The translations under genes were made by a program, and so were the position numbers. From positions 2,232,001 through 2,296,000 of the forward strand of contig NZ_PHQX01000001.1 in NCBI RefSeq assembly GCF_002803515.1: 64,000 nucleotides of DNA. The letters are read 5' to 3'. Within the stretch, counting starts at the first letter, position 1; each line of letters begins with the position of its first letter. Origin of the DNA: Stenotrophomonas lactitubi. Its GTDB lineage: Bacteria; Pseudomonadota; Gammaproteobacteria; Xanthomonadales; Xanthomonadaceae. The notes beneath the pieces were generated by a model. That model worked only from the letters and a program-made list of their open reading frames with translations. It was not told the DNA's origin and searched no databases. Below are positions 31,085-39,239 of the stretch, in pieces.

Positions 31085-33052
31085 GTGCGTACCTTTGGCC
31101 GTTGGGCTGCGTCTCCGCTCGGTGCTGGTCTACTGGTAGAAGATGGCGGCTTGACCGTGTCCTCTCCGGGCGCGGTTGTTCTTGCCCGTGTCGCCAGGAG
31201 CACCTTCCCGCTTGCCGGTCCTGCAGGCGCAGAGTTCATGCTGTGGGGTGATGATCCTCTCACTGCGATCATCGGCCTCTGCAACAACACAGCGTCGTTG
31301 TCATCTGAGCTGGGGGCATTCAATGGGGTGGGCTGGAAGCTGCACACCGGCCAGGTGGTTCGCAACGGCGCTGTGATTGCCAGCGGCCTGCCAATCCCCC
31401 TCAAGGGAGAGGCACTGGGCGTGCGCGTGCTGCCTGGCACACCCGCACAGGCTCAGTTCTATCGCGACGGCCAGCAGGTGGCCAGCGTTGATGTCTCAGC
31501 GGGTGGCCCGTACTACTTCGCCGTGTCCATCGCCGCTACGAAAGCGCGCGGCCTGCGCTGTGTCGTGAACGCTGGCCAGTGGCAAGGGCTCAGTCCGGCC
31601 GCAGTGGCGGGATGGGCTCAGGCTGCCGATCCGATTCCCACGATCCGCGTCGCAAGTGAGGACTACATGAGCGCGGCCAGCGACTCGCCTGCGAACACCG
31701 CATTCGCTGGAGTTATCGCTACCGAGGGCCTGAGCACGATCAGCGCAGTTTCGTTCTGGATGTGGGGCAATGAGTCGCGTGCCGGCAGCGCCCAGGTCCG
31801 TGTGCAGGACGCCGCAGGGATGCTGGATGCCGCTGCGCTGTCCGCTATTCGTGACGTGCCAGTTACCGTGCGCCAGGTCGAGCAAGGACAGTCGATGGCG
31901 GGTGCTGTGCCCGTCGCCCGCTATGTGCTGGATCGAATCGAGGTGGAAGACGACAGTTACAAGCGCCTGACTTTCAAGGACGCGCACAGTGACCTGGATG
32001 AGCCGCTGAGCAGGTCCGTGTTTCTCCCGACCCACGGCGAGAGCATTGCTTGGCAGCCGCAGCCCGTGGTGATCGGACTGGTGCGAAGCGTGCCTGCCAC
32101 GGCGGTAAACAGTGATGGTTCGCTGCAATGGATCTGCGATTCGCGGTTGCAATCAGTGATGAGTGTCCGGGACCGCGCAGTGGAGCTGGTTGCCGGCACC
32201 GCCTACAGCCTGGTTGCTGGTGGACAGCAGCTCTCCCTGCAGTCGCCGCCGCTCGGGCCGCTGACGGCTGACGTTTCGACCATCGGAGCCGACCGGCCGG
32301 CAACGCTTCAACAGTCGCTTTCCGACGTGTTCGGCCGTATTGGGAAAGCTGCATGGCAGAGCGCCGACGCGCTGGCCATCGACCAGGCTACGGGCTATGC
32401 CGGGGTGGGCTACTTTGCGGACGGCAACAGCACGCCGCGCGAGGCCTTGGCTGCGATCCTGGGCAGCTACTGTGCCGACTGGTGGCAGGATGGGGATGGC
32501 GTGCTGCGCCTGACGCGATTGATCGACCCTGAGAGCATTGCCGATGCAAACCTGGCATTCGAGCTCGACCTGGTCGAGCTCGCCGCTCCGCTGGTTGTGA
32601 TGCCGGATCTGGCCCCCGGCCTTACCCGGCGGATGGGCTATCGGCCAAACGCTGTAGTCCTGGCCGACAGCGACATGGCCACCGGCCTGGACCAGGTGCC
32701 GCCCAGCATCCGCAAGGAACTGTCTGCCAGCCATCGTGGACAGGTGTACGCGGCCGGTGATCTTCCTGCCTGCTACCAGCACGCCGAGGCCGCGCCAGCG
32801 GTGGAGTCTTGTTTCGATAGCCGTGCTGACGCTCAAGCGGAGATTGATCGCGTCGTGAAGCTGTACGCGGTGCCCCGCAACTTCTACGCCGGCAGGATGA
32901 CGGCGCGGCCCGACCTGCAGCTGCGGCCCGGCCAGGTCGGGCGCATCCGCTACCCGCGCTATGGCCTCGCCGCCGGTCGAAAGGTGATCGTCACGGCGGT
33001 AACCAGCAATCCCATCACTGGCGAACTGACCCTGAAATTCTGGGGCGCATAA
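31085..33052 (+). CDS. Tail hub protein with SPRY-like N-terminal domain
   Basis: A 655-residue product from GTG 31085, preceded by AGGAGG. Residues about 20-165 resemble a SPRY/B30.2 lectin-type domain: GVGWKLHTGQVVRNG, GEALGVRVLPG, AQFYRDGQQVASVDVSAGG, YYFAVSIAA. Residues about 190-640 are a hub-like part with ADWWQDGDGVLRLTRLIDPE and LRPGQVGRIRYPRYGLAAGR near the end, typical of proteins at the tip of siphovirus tails in B3/D3112-like phages. Hub assignment is from position and shape. Confidence 0.7.
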   Translation: MRTFGRWAASPLGAGLLVEDGGLTVSSPGAVVLARVARSTFPLAGPAGAEFMLWGDDPLTAIIGLCNNTASLSSELGAFNGVGWKLHTGQVVRNGAVIASGLPIPLKGEALGVRVLPGTPAQAQFYRDGQQVASVDVSAGGPYYFAVSIAATKARGLRCVVNAGQWQGLSPAAVAGWAQAADPIPTIRVASEDYMSAASDSPANTAFAGVIATEGLSTISAVSFWMWGNESRAGSAQVRVQDAAGMLDAAALSAIRDVPVTVRQVEQGQSMAGAVPVARYVLDRIEVEDDSYKRLTFKDAHSDLDEPLSRSVFLPTHGESIAWQPQPVVIGLVRSVPATAVNSDGSLQWICDSRLQSVMSVRDRAVELVAGTAYSLVAGGQQLSLQSPPLGPLTADVSTIGADRPATLQQSLSDVFGRIGKAAWQSADALAIDQATGYAGVGYFADGNSTPREALAAILGSYCADWWQDGDGVLRLTRLIDPESIADANLAFELDLVELAAPLVVMPDLAPGLTRRMGYRPNAVVLADSDMATGLDQVPPSIRKELSASHRGQVYAAGDLPACYQHAEAAPAVESCFDSRADAQAEIDRVVKLYAVPRNFYAGRMTARPDLQLRPGQVGRIRYPRYGLAAGRKVIVTAVTSNPITGELTLKFWGA

Positions 33053-33062
33053 GGACTGCCAC

Positions 33063-33860
33063 ATGCTTATCGGATTCTCCCCTGCAGGCGTCACCGCTGC
33101 CGTTGACGGCGCCACTGCCGCAAACCTTGCCGCCCTGGCCGATGGGCGCCCCACAAGCATCGCTCGGCTCAGCGGTGGGGCGTCGGCCGTCCGGCTGCGG
33201 TTGAGCTGGCCAGTGGCTGCAGGCATCCGCGTTGTCGGGGTGCTCGGCTTGTCCTGCCCGGTCGGCACCTCCCTCAAGCTCACGGGGCGCAAGGCTGGTG
33301 ATGCCACGTTTGGCCAGGCCCTCGGTGGGGCCTCGGCCACGCAGAAGGTGGTTGAGCTGGTGGATGGAAGCCGGGCCGCCTGGTGGGTGCTTCCAGCGGG
33401 CACGGTGGCCCTGGTCGGTGTCCAGGTCGAGATTGGGGGGGCGAGCCTGGACGTGGGCGAGCTGTTCGCCCATCAGGCAGTAGACCTACCCATTGAGCCC
33501 GGCTCAGAGACGGAGCGGATCGACCCAAGCATTGTGGAGCGCACTCTGGGCGCGGGCATCAACGTGGTGGCTCGGCGTACCTACCGGCGCCTCCGATTCA
33601 CCCCTCAGACCGACCGCCTGCAAGTGGCCCGCCAGGGCGGGCTTGGTGGCGGCCTGGACTGGGAGCGGCTGGCCATGGCGGCGGCTGGTGGCGCGCGGAT
33701 GTCGCTGGTGCCGCGCTGGGGAAAGGATGGCGCCCTGGACACGGAGGAGCTCCATCGGACGGCACTGTATGGCACGGTGGTGGCCGGGTCCGCTGGGCAC
33801 GCTGGCGGCAACCAGTTCCGCAGCGGCGGGTGGGTGGCCGATGAGCTCCCCCCGATTTGA
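33063..33860 (+). CDS. Distal tail protein, last prophage gene
   Basis: A 265-residue, Gly/Ala/Val-rich, beta-type protein (IGFSPAGVTAAVDGATAANL; VRLRLSWPVAAGIRVVGVLG; ALVGVQVEIGGASLDVGELF). It follows the hub with a short gap and is the final gene before the phage right end, so it probably completes the tail tip. No mom-like modification gene, integrase or invertible fibre segment follows. Family not recognised. Confidence 0.65.
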   Translation: MLIGFSPAGVTAAVDGATAANLAALADGRPTSIARLSGGASAVRLRLSWPVAAGIRVVGVLGLSCPVGTSLKLTGRKAGDATFGQALGGASATQKVVELVDGSRAAWWVLPAGTVALVGVQVEIGGASLDVGELFAHQAVDLPIEPGSETERIDPSIVERTLGAGINVVARRTYRRLRFTPQTDRLQVARQGGLGGGLDWERLAMAAAGGARMSLVPRWGKDGALDTEELHRTALYGTVVAGSAGHAGGNQFRSGGWVADELPPI

Positions 33861-33861
33861 G

Positions 33862-33889
33862 CCCCGCTTAAGGCGGGGTTCTAACCCCG
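33862..33889 (+). terminator. Terminator-like double hairpin at end of tail block
   Basis: CCCCGC/GCGGGG (33862-33878) can pair just after the last stop, and CGGGGTT/AACCCCG (33874-33889) offers an alternative stem. The T-run is poor. It probably ends late transcription. Confidence 0.6.
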
Positions 33890-33993
33890 TTTGAGGTGCT
33901 ATCGAACGGTTAGGAATACGGGGCTCACAGGGTCAATTCCGCCCTGACGGGCCGGAGCTGGGGATTCTGCAAACCCCGTGTCCCGATTTCGCA
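33890..33993 (+). other. Probable prophage right end region
   Basis: Noncoding DNA between the last phage gene and the host promoter. Three CCCCGT-type segments (near 33884, reverse near 33925, and 33973) could be transposase binding subsites. Reading inward from 33993 the strand begins TGCGAAATCGGGACACGGGG, a TG-start end of Mu type, with GAGTG following as a candidate target duplication. Without the left end this cannot be confirmed, and the boundary could lie anywhere from 33890 to 34055. Confidence 0.35.
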
Positions 33994-34061
33994 GAGTGAC
34001 TGTCCGCTTACATCCGCTCGGCACCGCAGCAAGACAGGCACACCCCGCCCCCACCTCTAGA

Positions 34062-34080
34062 TGCAAATGATTCTTTTTTA
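34062..34080 (+). promoter_or_regulatory. Fur-box-like site before the iron operon
   Basis: TGCAAATGATTCTTTTTTA is a partial match to the Fur consensus (repeats of NATAAT as in AATGATTNTTATT) and lies about 65-85 bases before the sigma factor gene, in the only AT-rich patch of the interval. ECF sigma genes for iron uptake are commonly repressed by Fur with iron. Confidence 0.55.
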
Positions 34081-34145
34081 CTGTAAGGTAATGCCGCTGC
34101 CCTTGCCGCCGCGGGCTGTTCCCTTCCCCAGCCTTCGCCCGCCCC

Positions 34146-35192
34146 GTGCCCACGCCTGTCGAATCGACGGATGTCGCGCAGCTGTGCGCCGCCCATTACC
34201 GGCCGCTGCACGCCCACGTCCGTCGCAAACTCCCACAACGCAGTGACGCCGATGATGTCGTCCAGGAAACCTGGCTGCGTGTCGTCAAAGTCGCCGCCAG
34301 CGGCCTGCTCAGCAATGGCCGCGCCTACCTGTATCGCGTTGCCCACAACCTGATCGCAGACCACTATCGCCTGATCCAGCGGCGTCGCGAAGAGGCCTTG
34401 GACGACGCGCAGCTGCAGGCCATCGCCGATCCCGCCCCGTTGCCCGAGCAATGCCTGCTCGATGCCGAACAACTGCGTCACCTCGACGCGATCATCGCCG
34501 CCCTGCCGCCGCGCTCGCGCGAGGTGTTCCTGCTGGCGCGCGTCGAACAGCTCAGCCTGGCCGACATCGGCCGCCAGCTCGGCATCAGCCGGCAGACCGC
34601 GCATGGCCATCTGCTGCGCGCGCCGGACAGCGAACTGGGCGTGCGCATCGATGCCAACCGGCGTGCGTTGCAGCTGCGGCACGGCCAGGCCTGGTTCCAG
34701 GTCGCACCTGATCGCGACCGTCCGTTCCAGGTGCATACGCCGCACGGTACGGTCACGGCGGTGGGTACTGCCTTCGATATCGCGGTCAACGGCGATGCCA
34801 GCGTAGTGACCGTCACCGAACACCAGGTGCGCGTGGACAGTGGCTCGGGCAGCAGCGAAGCGGCCGCCGGCCAGCAGCTGCGCTTCGATGGCACGGCGCC
34901 CTCGGCCGCGCTTGCAGCAGCCCCGGCGCAGCTGGCATGGCGCGAACGCCGGCTGGCCTGGGTCTCCGCGCCGCTGGCTGACGTTGTCCAGGATCTGGAT
35001 CGCTGGCACGGCGGCCGCACCTGGATCGCCGGCGACGCACTGCGGCGGCAGCCGGTCACGGTGCTGGCCGACGCGGATACGGCCGCGCGCAGCCGCGACC
35101 AGCTGGCCGCCGAACTGCACGTGCGCGTTGTCCGTATCGGCCCCAACCTGCAGGTGTGGCTGCCGGCGAAGGCATCGTCCGATGCACGCTGA
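34146..35192 (+). CDS. In-frame fusion of FecI-type ECF sigma factor and C-terminal FecR
   Basis: The 348-residue ORF starts at GTG 34146. Residues 1-159 are a FecI-like sigma factor: region 2 (DADDVVQETWLRVVK, RAYLYRVAHNLIADHYR) and region 4 (PPRSREVFLLARVEQLSLAD, IGRQLGISRQTAHGHLLRA). At about nucleotide 34623 it passes without a stop into the middle of a FecR protein: PDSELGVRIDANRRALQLRH, RPFQVHTPHGTVTAVGTAFD, then the C-terminal STN-like part. The FecR N-terminal anti-sigma domain (DUF4880) and transmembrane helix are absent, as is the last turn of FecI. Normally these are two genes that relay receptor occupancy to transcription. The product cannot do so and may be inactive or constitutive. 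Looks like an in-frame deletion of roughly 400 bases. Confidence 0.85.
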   Translation: MPTPVESTDVAQLCAAHYRPLHAHVRRKLPQRSDADDVVQETWLRVVKVAASGLLSNGRAYLYRVAHNLIADHYRLIQRRREEALDDAQLQAIADPAPLPEQCLLDAEQLRHLDAIIAALPPRSREVFLLARVEQLSLADIGRQLGISRQTAHGHLLRAPDSELGVRIDANRRALQLRHGQAWFQVAPDRDRPFQVHTPHGTVTAVGTAFDIAVNGDASVVTVTEHQVRVDSGSGSSEAAAGQQLRFDGTAPSAALAAAPAQLAWRERRLAWVSAPLADVVQDLDRWHGGRTWIAGDALRRQPVTVLADADTAARSRDQLAAELHVRVVRIGPNLQVWLPAKASSDAR

Positions 35193-35271
35193 ACGCATCG
35201 ACCCTGACATCCGGGCCGCTGCTGCGTCTTCCCAGGGTGACGACGCACTGCGTCACTCCCTGGAGCCCACG

Positions 35272-37746
35272 ATGCTGTCCCACCGCCCCCTTGTTCTTGC
35301 GCTGTCTCTTGCCTGCGCCGGTATCGCCCCCGTGCTTGCTGCCACAGCGCAGGCGCAGGCAAGCGCAACCCGCCGCTACGATATTGCCGCCCAGCCGCTG
35401 GTCACCGCGCTGGACGCCTACAGCCGCCTCAGCGGCGTCGATCTGGTGATCGGCCGTGCCCTGCCGGCCAACCAGAGCGCACCCGCCCTGCAGGGGGATT
35501 TCGACGACACCCAGGCATTGGCACGGCTGCTGGCCGGCAGCGGCCTGCGCGCGCACTTCATCGATGCACGCCGTGCCACCCTCGAATCGGCGCCAGCCAG
35601 CACCGACGATGGCAGCCGCCAGACCGGCCCGCTGCGCGTGCAGGGGCGCACTGCCCATGCCATTGCTCCGGGTACCGGGGCGAGCCAGTACATTCCGGCC
35701 ACGCAGGATGGCTTCGCGCCGAAGATCGGCAGCGAACGGGTCGCCATGGCCGAGCGCCAGGACGGCAACAGCCTGCTGCGCTCGATGCCCGGCACGCACA
35801 GCTTCCACTCGCGCAGCCAGCCCGGCCTGCAGGTCAACATCCGCGGCATGGCAGGTGCAGGCCGGGTCAACACCATGATCGACGGCGTCACCCAGACCTT
35901 CCGCAACAACGCCGGCCATGGCTCGGGCGGCCCATTCGCTTATGTAGACCCGTTCCTGCTGGCAGGCGTCGACGTTCAGCGCGGCGCGGTCAGCGGTGGC
36001 GACGGTGCCGGTACGCTGGCCGGCAGTGCCAACTTCCGCACCCTGGACATCGAAGACCTGGTCTCCGACGGCCGCAAGTGGGGCCTGCGTGCAGGCTACC
36101 GGCATGGCAACAACGGCTATGGCAGCGGACGTACCTTCGCCGGCGCCTGGCGCCACAGCGAAGACGGCGGCGATCGCCAGTTCGGCCTGTTGGCAGCAGC
36201 CAGCAGCAGCCGCAGCAGTGAATACGCAACGTCCCGTGGCCAGAAAAACAGCGCCGACCCCGGCAGCCAGCAACCCAGCAGCTGGCTGCTGAAGGCGCGC
36301 CTGCAGCCCAGCGACCAGCACCGCCTGGACCTGAGCCACATGCGCTATGAAAACGACTTCTACCACAACTATCCGTGGCAGATTTCCGCTCGCAACCAGC
36401 GCGCCAGCTACCACTACACGCCCTACTCGCCGTGGATCGACCTGCGCGCCAGTTTCGCCGCCAACAAGACTCGGCTGTTCTATCCGCCCGTGGAAGATTC
36501 CAGCTACATCGGCCGGCGTACCCACAGCAGCCTGAGCAGCTGGAACGTGGACAACACCAGCCGCTTCGACATCGGCGCCGTACAGGCTCGCTGGAACACC
36601 GGCATCAAGCACCAGTCGGACATCTTCGTTGCCGATACCCCCACCCTGCGTGGCGCCAACCCACAAGGGCGCAGCCAACTCGACAGCGTGTTCACCACGC
36701 TGGAGCTGCAGTACGACACCTACGCACTGTCGGCGGGCCTGCGCCAGGACCGCTACAACATCCGCGGCCACGTCCCCACCTGCTCGGATGTGCCTGGGCA
36801 ATGCCTGGAGATCGGAGGTGGTGGCATCGACGTCGATCGCACCCAGCATGCGCTCAGCCCCAGCCTCTCACTGTCGGTGCAGGCCACTGACTGGATGCAG
36901 CTGTTTGCCGAAGTCTCGCGCACCTCGCGGCCGCCGCGCGTGCAGGAAATGTTCTTCGAGAAGATCCCGCTGGAAGGGATGAGCGATGCCGACGGCGTCG
37001 GCGCCAACCCCTTCCTGCGCCGCGAACGTTCGCGCAACCTGCAGTTCGGCGCCAACCTCAGCGCCAGCTCGCTGCTGGTCGACGGCGACCTGGCGCAGCT
37101 GCGCCTGACCCGCTTCGACAACCGCATCCGCGACTACATCAAGCCGCAGTACCTGCTGATCGTGCACCCGCCGGAAGTAGAACCGTTCGTGGTGCCGATC
37201 GACAGCGACCCGCAGCTCAACGCGTGGACCGACAGCCTGGACGTGGACGACTTCAGCACCACCACGCGCTGGATGAACCATCCCGGCGTGGTGCGCATGC
37301 GCGGCCTCGAACTGGAAGCGCACTACGCCAGCGAGCACTACCACGCCACCCTCAGCTGGACCCGCTCGCGCACCAGCGCGCCGGCCATCGAATTCGTCAA
37401 CCTGGAAGACATCACCGCCCTGCCCGACCGCTACTGGACGCTGGATGTCGGCGGCCGCTGGTGGCAGCAGCGCCTGCAGGCCGGTGTGCGCGCCGAGTAC
37501 TCCGGCCCCACCGAAGAGGGTTACGACTTCTTCCAGACCCGCAAGACCGGCGGCACCGGCGTGCTGCTGGACTTCTATGCCAGCTTCAAGCCACAGGCCA
37601 ACACCACGCTGTGGCTGAACATCGAAAACCTGCAGAACAAGGCCTATGACAACAACGCCTCCATCGACAGCATCTTCAGCCCGATCCTGGACCGCGGCAA
37701 CGGCCGTGGCCGTACCGTCTCGGTGGGCGTCAATGTGGCGTTCTAG
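35272..37746 (+). CDS. TonB-dependent haem/haemoglobin receptor with STN signalling domain
   Basis: An 824-residue outer-membrane receptor. Signal peptide about residues 1-29; STN domain about 34-88 (YDIATQPL-type start, LVTALDAYSRLSGVDLVIGR, GDFDDTQALARLLAGSGLRA), which contacts FecR; plug domain about 110-230 (NSLLRSMPGTHSFHSRSQPG, NIRGMAGAGRVNTMIDGVTQ); then a 22-strand barrel, with NPFLRRERSRNLQFGAN as in haem receptors, ending RTVSVGVNVAF. The ATG at 35272 follows GGAG. HasR-like identity is inferred from the STN domain, the haem-receptor motif and the ChaN neighbour. It is 79 bases after the sigma/FecR fusion. Confidence 0.87.
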   Translation: MLSHRPLVLALSLACAGIAPVLAATAQAQASATRRYDIAAQPLVTALDAYSRLSGVDLVIGRALPANQSAPALQGDFDDTQALARLLAGSGLRAHFIDARRATLESAPASTDDGSRQTGPLRVQGRTAHAIAPGTGASQYIPATQDGFAPKIGSERVAMAERQDGNSLLRSMPGTHSFHSRSQPGLQVNIRGMAGAGRVNTMIDGVTQTFRNNAGHGSGGPFAYVDPFLLAGVDVQRGAVSGGDGAGTLAGSANFRTLDIEDLVSDGRKWGLRAGYRHGNNGYGSGRTFAGAWRHSEDGGDRQFGLLAAASSSRSSEYATSRGQKNSADPGSQQPSSWLLKARLQPSDQHRLDLSHMRYENDFYHNYPWQISARNQRASYHYTPYSPWIDLRASFAANKTRLFYPPVEDSSYIGRRTHSSLSSWNVDNTSRFDIGAVQARWNTGIKHQSDIFVADTPTLRGANPQGRSQLDSVFTTLELQYDTYALSAGLRQDRYNIRGHVPTCSDVPGQCLEIGGGGIDVDRTQHALSPSLSLSVQATDWMQLFAEVSRTSRPPRVQEMFFEKIPLEGMSDADGVGANPFLRRERSRNLQFGANLSASSLLVDGDLAQLRLTRFDNRIRDYIKPQYLLIVHPPEVEPFVVPIDSDPQLNAWTDSLDVDDFSTTTRWMNHPGVVRMRGLELEAHYASEHYHATLSWTRSRTSAPAIEFVNLEDITALPDRYWTLDVGGRWWQQRLQAGVRAEYSGPTEEGYDFFQTRKTGGTGVLLDFYASFKPQANTTLWLNIENLQNKAYDNNASIDSIFSPILDRGNGRGRTVSVGVNVAF

Positions 37747-38533
37747 CCGGCGCTGGCTGGGGCTGGGTCTGATCGCGCTGGCGGCGGCAGCCAGCGCGCA
37801 GCCGATGCCCGGCAAGGTGATCGACCTGGCCAGTGGCAAGGAGCTCGACCAGGCTGCCTTCGTGCAGCGGGTTGCTGCCGCCGAGCGCGTGCTGCTCGGC
37901 GAGCGTCACGATATCGATGCCGACCATGACGCCGAACGTTGGCTGCTGCAGGCATTGCAGCAGCGGCGTCCGCAGGGCGCGCTGGTGCTGGAGATGATCG
38001 CCAGCGAACGCCAGCCGCGACTGCAGCGTGTGCAGCGCTGGCTGGACAAGGGCAACCGGGCAGAACCGCAACGGCTGGCCGAACTGCTGGACTGGGATCC
38101 CCGCTGGCCTTGGACACGCTATGGCGGACTGGTACAGATCGCCACCGATAGCGGCATCCGCCTGCAGGGCAGCAACCTGTCGCGCGCTGAAGTCAATACG
38201 CTGCTGGCGTCATCGCCCGAGGTGGTGTTCCCGGCCGACGGCGCGCGGCAACGGTTGTCAGCAGTGGTGCTGGCCCAGCACGCCGACGCTGCGCCCATGC
38301 TCGACGGCATGCTCGCCGTTCAGCACGCGCGGGACACGCGGATGGCACGGGTGCTGATGCAGTCGCCGGCACCCGCCCTGCTCGTCGCCGGCCGCTGGCA
38401 TGTGCTGCGTGGCACGGGCGTACCCGGTTATCTGCCAACCTCTGCGCCAGCGCTGGTGATCGCGCTGGCCTCAGTCGACGAAGATGTGGCGAGAGATGAC
38501 GCTGATCTGTTGTGGGTGGTCGGCGATGAGTGA
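37733..38533 (+). CDS. ChaN-like haem-binding uptake protein
   Basis: A 266-residue exported protein; signal peptide residues 1-24 (MWRSSRRWLGLGLIALAAAA). It has the ChaN/Tiki-superfamily pattern: ERVLLGERHDIDADHDAERW (with the GExH active-site-like motif), GALVLEMIASERQP, and LLVAGRWHVLRGTGVPGYL. ChaN binds haem dimers and may help move or break down haem. The start overlaps the receptor stop, so it is co-translated; a Lys/Arg-rich upstream in-frame extension is a shadow of the receptor gene. Confidence 0.85.
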   Translation: MWRSSRRWLGLGLIALAAAASAQPMPGKVIDLASGKELDQAAFVQRVAAAERVLLGERHDIDADHDAERWLLQALQQRRPQGALVLEMIASERQPRLQRVQRWLDKGNRAEPQRLAELLDWDPRWPWTRYGGLVQIATDSGIRLQGSNLSRAEVNTLLASSPEVVFPADGARQRLSAVVLAQHADAAPMLDGMLAVQHARDTRMARVLMQSPAPALLVAGRWHVLRGTGVPGYLPTSAPALVIALASVDEDVARDDADLLWVVGDE

Positions 38534-39239
38534 GCGTCGGCAGCACTGGCAAGCGGTGACGATCAGCGTCGGCCTGCACCTGCTGCCGTTGCTGCTGTTC
38601 GTCCACTGGGTGTCCACTCCGCCGCTGCCACCGCCTCCCGAACAGGACGTGCGCATCAGCCTGCGCCTGCTGGCACCGGCCACACCACCGCAGCCGGTGG
38701 AAGAACTGCAGGCCGAGCGCCCCAGCCAGGCGCAGCAATCGCGGGCGGCCGAAGCACGCAAAGCGCCCCCGCCGCCACGCGCCATGGCGGCACCCGAAGG
38801 CAACCTCGCCGCCAGCGAGAAGAATGGCGACGGCCACCAGCCCTTGCCCGTGGCCCCGCCAGCGGCCGCGACCGATGCCCGTTCCGCACCGGCATCGATC
38901 ACGGCCGCACCGCCCGCCCCGGACGCACCACCGGCGGACTTCCAGGCCGGCGCCGCCAGCGACCAGTGGGAAGCCCGCCTGATGGCGCGGCTGGAGCGTT
39001 ACCGCTACTACCCCGCCGTAGCGAGGTCGCGGCGCCAGCAGGGCACCGCATGGGTCAGGGCCAGCATCAGCCGTGAAGGCCACCTGCTGGCATTGCGCCT
39101 CGAGCAGCCCAGCGGACAACCGATGCTGGATGAAAGTGCGCTGCAGACATTCCGGCGCGCGCAGCCCCTGCCGCGGATTCCAGAAGAGCTGCCAGCTCCG
39201 CAGGAACTGGTGGTGCCGGTGGAGTACTACCTGCGCTAG
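38526..39239 (+). CDS. tonB: Dedicated TonB protein
   Basis: A 237-residue energy transducer: one N-terminal membrane helix (about residues 8-27, AVTISVGLHLLPLLLFVHWV), a Pro/Ala-rich periplasmic linker (about 30-145) and a TonB C-terminal domain (about 155-237, RLERYRYYPAVARSRRQQGT, RLEQPSGQPMLDESALQTFR, PVEYYLR). It overlaps the ChaN-like gene, making this a receptor-specific TonB like HasB. No ExbB/ExbD are nearby, so it must use those encoded elsewhere. Its stop shares bases with the convergent RidA-family stop. Confidence 0.9.
   Translation: MSERRQHWQAVTISVGLHLLPLLLFVHWVSTPPLPPPPEQDVRISLRLLAPATPPQPVEELQAERPSQAQQSRAAEARKAPPPPRAMAAPEGNLAASEKNGDGHQPLPVAPPAAATDARSAPASITAAPPAPDAPPADFQAGAASDQWEARLMARLERYRYYPAVARSRRQQGTAWVRASISREGHLLALRLEQPSGQPMLDESALQTFRRAQPLPRIPEELPAPQELVVPVEYYLR

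Larger units (their letters stand above)
1..33993 (+). mobile_element. Mu-like transposable prophage, right-hand part
   Basis: The block holds, in Mu order, MuB, DUF3164, GemA, a Mor-type activator, lysis genes, gp25 to gp37-like packaging and head genes, then tail genes. All genes are on one strand with overlapping start and stop codons. The left end, repressor and most or all of the transposase lie before position 1. The tail module is of the long non-contractile type (tube, frameshifted chaperone, long tape measure), so the closest general model is B3/D3112 rather than Mu itself. The right boundary is an estimate: the last phage gene stops at 33860 and a host Fur-box-like promoter begins near 34060, so the end must lie between. 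A TG/CA-type end at 33993 is one candidate. The 5-bp target duplication cannot be checked because the left end is not present. Confidence 0.93.

Noticed and set aside
33861..34145. A mom-type DNA modification gene or invertible fibre segment at the right end, as in Mu
   Set aside because: No ORF of suitable size and no inverted repeats or invertase are present between the last tail gene and the host operon.
35056..36849. 597-codon minus-strand open frame
   Set aside because: Antisense to the TonB-dependent receptor, whose domains are clear.
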